This document shows, piece by piece, positions 60,906-64,000 of a DNA stretch of 64,000 bases (positions are counted from its first letter, which is position 1; every line of letters starts with the position of its first letter). The translations under genes were made by a program, and so were the position numbers. The stretch is from positions 63,077,201 to 63,141,200 of the forward strand of contig OZ038422.1 of NCBI GenBank assembly GCA_964036155.1. Reading direction: 5' to 3'. The stretch comes from Diploscapter coronatus (Eukaryota; Nematoda; Chromadorea; Rhabditida; Rhabditidae). The notes below the pieces were generated by a model. The model had not been told where the DNA came from. It worked only from the letters and a program-made list of their open reading frames with translations, and ran no database searches.

Positions 60906-63900
60906 TTAGACGTCGCAAGTGGAATAGAACTCGGTCCGTCTGTGAATGTCCTCGGTGACGCGTTCTAGCCGTCTTTGCAACTCGGCCAACAGCACTTCAT
61001 AATCGTCCAGCTTCACGTCAGAGGCGTCTTTTGTCAGGGCTGAAAAAATAGAATATTATACAAAAAAAAGTAAATCAAATTTTAAAAAATGAAAAGAATG
61101 AAATTTGTATATTTTTTAATTAAAATAAAAATATACCTTGAATATCCTCATTATGCCGTTCGGCATTGTAGAGAATCTTGGCGGCCCTTTCTCGCAAAGC
61201 CTGCGCTCTTTGTTGGGGAGCCTCGTTGCCTTCAACTCTGGCTGCTAGCAAATCGGAGGCCCGGGTTAGATCTTTCTGAAATTCAAATTAGTCAAATTTG
61301 TATTACTCAAAATTAATTTTTCTAAAAAAGGGAAAAAACAAGTGTTTTTTTTAAAACATTTCTCTATTTGGGTTCCATTCGAAATAATATTTATGAAAGA
61401 CTAATATTTCAAAGAAAGACTATTCTTTATTTTTTTTTATAAAATAAAAATCCCCTTACATTCATCTGTTTATTAGCCTGCTCCGCATTAGCCGCTGCCT
61501 GCAGTGCCTTGTCGACGGTATCCAAAGCGGATTTCGCATTTTCCGATATTTGCAGATACTGCACTTTCACCTTCTTCATGTCCTGTTCCAGGGTCGACAC
61601 TGATTCATTCGCCGTTTTCGCTCTTTCTTCCGTTTCTTTCGTCTCATTTCTCGCCGCCTCGACGTCAGTCCTAAATTTACAAGTTATAAAGGTGTAGTTT
61701 TGGTATATCGCGTTGTCCTTTTCAATTTAATTGATTTTTATGGACTGTAATTTGAATAAATTACATCTTTAATCCAATTTGAGATAATAATATTGCATTA
61801 AAAGTTTGTCTTACTTAGCTGCTTGAGCCTTTTCCTCTGCATAGGCGATAGCTTCGGATGCGGCGATTTGCGCTTCTTCCGCGACTCGCAGAGCCTCTTT
61901 GACCAGTTCGGTTGTGTTCTTGATCGCCTCGGCTCGTAGGGAAGCGGCTGCTGCCTAAAAGTTTTTTCTTTCTTTTTTAAAACTTTTGTCTTACTCTAGT
62001 TTTTATTAAAAAATTTTTGTTAAATTCTCCTACCTTCGCCTCAAGCTGAGAAGCCAACGTTTTGTTGCCCTTGGTTTCAGCCAAAATATCGCCGATATTG
62101 TTGATTTTCGTTAGCGATTCTCGGATCTATGATAGAAATATTTTTTTCATTTTTAAAAGAGCTAATTACCTGGGTGTTCAAATCTTTAATTTGCTCTGGC
62201 GTTAAAGAAATTTTCATTTCCAGCACTTCCTGTGCCAGATTTCGAATTTGGTCGGGGCTGCTTCTAAAATAAAATAATAAAAAGTAAAAAAGTAAAAAGA
62301 AAAACCTGGCATCCTTCAAGAAATCGTTCATTTCGTCGATAATCTTGTCCAACTCATATCTGGACGCATTGGCGCTCGCGGCAGCGTCTTTGGCCACTTG
62401 CAGGGCGAGTTCAGCATCGTGTTTCGCCGCGGAAGTTTGTCTCAAGGAATTTCGGATCATGTCTAGGACCTGAATGTTTTTATTTAAATATTTGTTTAAC
62501 TTTAAATAGTTTCTTTTCCTTTTAATTGAAAATATCCCAACCTTTTCAGCCTCGTGTTGCTTCTCGTTGAGCTTGGTGTCAGCTTCCAGAGCGAAGCTCC
62601 TTGCTTGAGTGGCCTTGGTGACGGCGCCCTCAGCACAGGACTGCCCTCCGCAGAAGCCGCACTCGTCACCCGGTCCTCCGCACAAAGTGTCGCACGGCGC
62701 CGATTTCGCGCCGCAAACGCCTTCGTTCAGCTCGGGCAGGGACGACTCCAGGTAGCGGATCTGAAAATCCATTTTTTTTTTCAAATTTTCTAGATAAAAT
62801 AAAAATCTTACATTATCTTCCGACTCGGCTAGAGCAGCCTCGTTTTCAGCGAACTGCTTGTCGAAATCCTCCTTGTTTTTGTCGAGCAGGTCAGCGGCCT
62901 CTTGCGCCTCGCTTTCCGCCTCTGCCAATCGGCCGACGGCCGCGTCCGTCTTCCGCTGCGCTGACATCGATTTGGCAGCACTTTCCTTCGTCACGTTGTA
63001 GGCGCCCTTATAATTTTTATTTTTAATTTAATTTTCTAAACTTTCCATACCTGCACATCAGCCTCCTTGATCTTGGTGGCCTGTTCATTCAGGTCCTTAA
63101 TCTGAGTGTCCAGTTTGTCCAAATCCTTGGCCAGCCGCTCGTAGTCTTTCTCTGCGAAGTCGACGGCCTGCGTCGCATTCGCAACGCGATTTTCGATGGC
63201 CTCGAGACGACCGCGCGCATTCGCAACCTGAAATTTGCGATTTTATGCTAATTTTTAGAATTTTGATAGAAAAAAGCACTTTTTAATAACACATTTGAAG
63301 TTTATGCTAATTTCTCTAAAATCTTCTCACCTGAGCCTTGAGTTTCTCTACTTCTTTGTCCATTTGCTCGATGTGCTCCTTGGAGATGTCGGCGTCGGCC
63401 AATTTCTTCTTCGTTTCCTCAAGTACTTTCTCCATCTTTTCGAAGTCGCCATCGTAGGCAGAGGCCACGCCCGTGTCCTCGATGTTGTTCGCCGTGTTGA
63501 TGAGGTTTTCCACCTGAAAAATGGTAAGAATGGGTACAAGTTACCAAATGGCAGAACAAAAATGGCACAAATGATAATTAGCTATCAAGTGACATTCAGA
63601 GAAATTCGGATAAGTGGTACCTTGTCTTTCAATCCCTGAATAATCGTATCCCATTGGTGGAAGCACTCTCCGCACGGGTTGCAATGAGGCCATTGTCCGG
63701 TGTAGCCTCTTGCGCATTCGTTGCACAACGCGCCTGAAAATAATAGCGGTTAAAATCAGGATGGAATTTGAAAATTTTTGCTCTGAAATGCAAAATAGCG
63801 AAACAAATAGCGCATAGGTTAGAGAAATGACTTTGTTTTGCACACGCTTTTTTGTTTGGAACGTAATTTCTTTTGAAATTCAAAGATTTTTACCCCCAGA

Positions 63901-64000
63901 CCCAGGCAGACAAACACAGGTGCCGTTGTTTCTGTGACATTGCATGGTGGCCGATCCGGTTGGGTTGCACTCGCATCGCTGACAGCCGTCCGGCTTCGTA
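60906..64000 (-). CDS. lam-1: Laminin beta chain, C-terminal part
   Basis: The gene continues beyond the right edge. Visible exons are 63894-64000 (partial), 63621-63733, 63331-63513, 63051-63227, 62812-63006, 62542-62760, 62306-62469, 62170-62263, 62034-62126, 61815-61954, 61460-61670, 61137-61275 and 60906-61039, about 655 residues. The first two encode the last laminin-type EGF repeat (CECNPTGSATMQCHRNNGTC, then ARGYTGQWPHC). The rest is a long heptad-repeat coiled coil, rich in Ala, Glu and Lys. A Cys-rich insert (CGAKSAPCDTLCGGPGDECG) is the laminin beta knob, absent from alpha and gamma chains, and identifies the chain. The C terminus RRTEFYSTCDV matches the beta-chain end, with the Cys that links to the gamma chain. 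The protein is a basement-membrane trimer subunit. Introns are 40-250 bp, apart from a few A- and T-rich ones. Confidence 0.95.

Noticed and set aside
1..64000. CRISPR arrays, prokaryotic operons, tRNA or rRNA genes
   Set aside because: The DNA is clearly eukaryotic with spliced genes; no spaced direct repeats, cloverleaf or rRNA segment was recognised by eye. A tRNA scan would settle the tRNA question.

Overview
The window is nuclear DNA from a nematode, most likely a rhabditid outside the Caenorhabditis species I know. The evidence is short introns (mostly 45-200 bp) ending in TTTTCAG, start codons placed directly after TTTCAG-type acceptors (the pattern of spliced-leader trans-splicing), and gene families found only or mainly in nematodes: a warthog hedgehog-related gene, a DUF229 gene and an astacin-ShKT protease. 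Exon maps were built by hand from splice signals and reading frame, and they close in frame for every gene.

Layout, left to right. (1) 751-3119 (+): a secreted warthog/Hint autoprocessing protein. (2) 5472-8349 (+): a DUF229 sulfatase-like membrane protein. (3) 9741-13403 (-): a tight same-strand pair, mitochondrial ribosomal protein S7 followed by the SNARE vti-1, with operon-like spacing. (4) 13828-21227 (+): a 34-exon TFIIIC largest-subunit (GTF3C1) homologue, shorter than the vertebrate protein, divergent from the S7 gene. (5) 29882-47769 (+): an NR2C/TR2-TR4 nuclear receptor (nhr-41) with a compact 3' half and very large 5' introns; its true 5' end was not found. (6) 50518-55240 (-): an astacin metalloprotease with a ShKT domain and a Ser/Ala-rich tail, apparently carrying two non-canonical splice sites. 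(7) 57112-59912 (-): mitochondrial class-I release factor with a GGQ motif, plus a possible small gene just downstream. (8) 60906-64000 (-): the C-terminal third of a laminin beta chain (lam-1), running off the right edge. The functions are housekeeping (mitochondrial translation, vesicle fusion, Pol III transcription), extracellular matrix and secreted nematode families; apart from the S7-vti-1 pair the neighbours do not form one pathway.

The genes occupy two compact blocks (0.7-21 kb and 44.8-64 kb). Between them lies about 23 kb of mostly noncoding DNA (GTF3C1-nhr-41 intergenic region and nhr-41 introns). This stretch is strongly enriched, on both strands, for the heptamer CTATTTC. That word is one base from the core of the C. 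elegans piRNA (21U-RNA) upstream motif, and is the most interesting signal here. Introns and spacers also hold many small inverted-repeat elements (MITE-like), several clearly multi-copy within the window.
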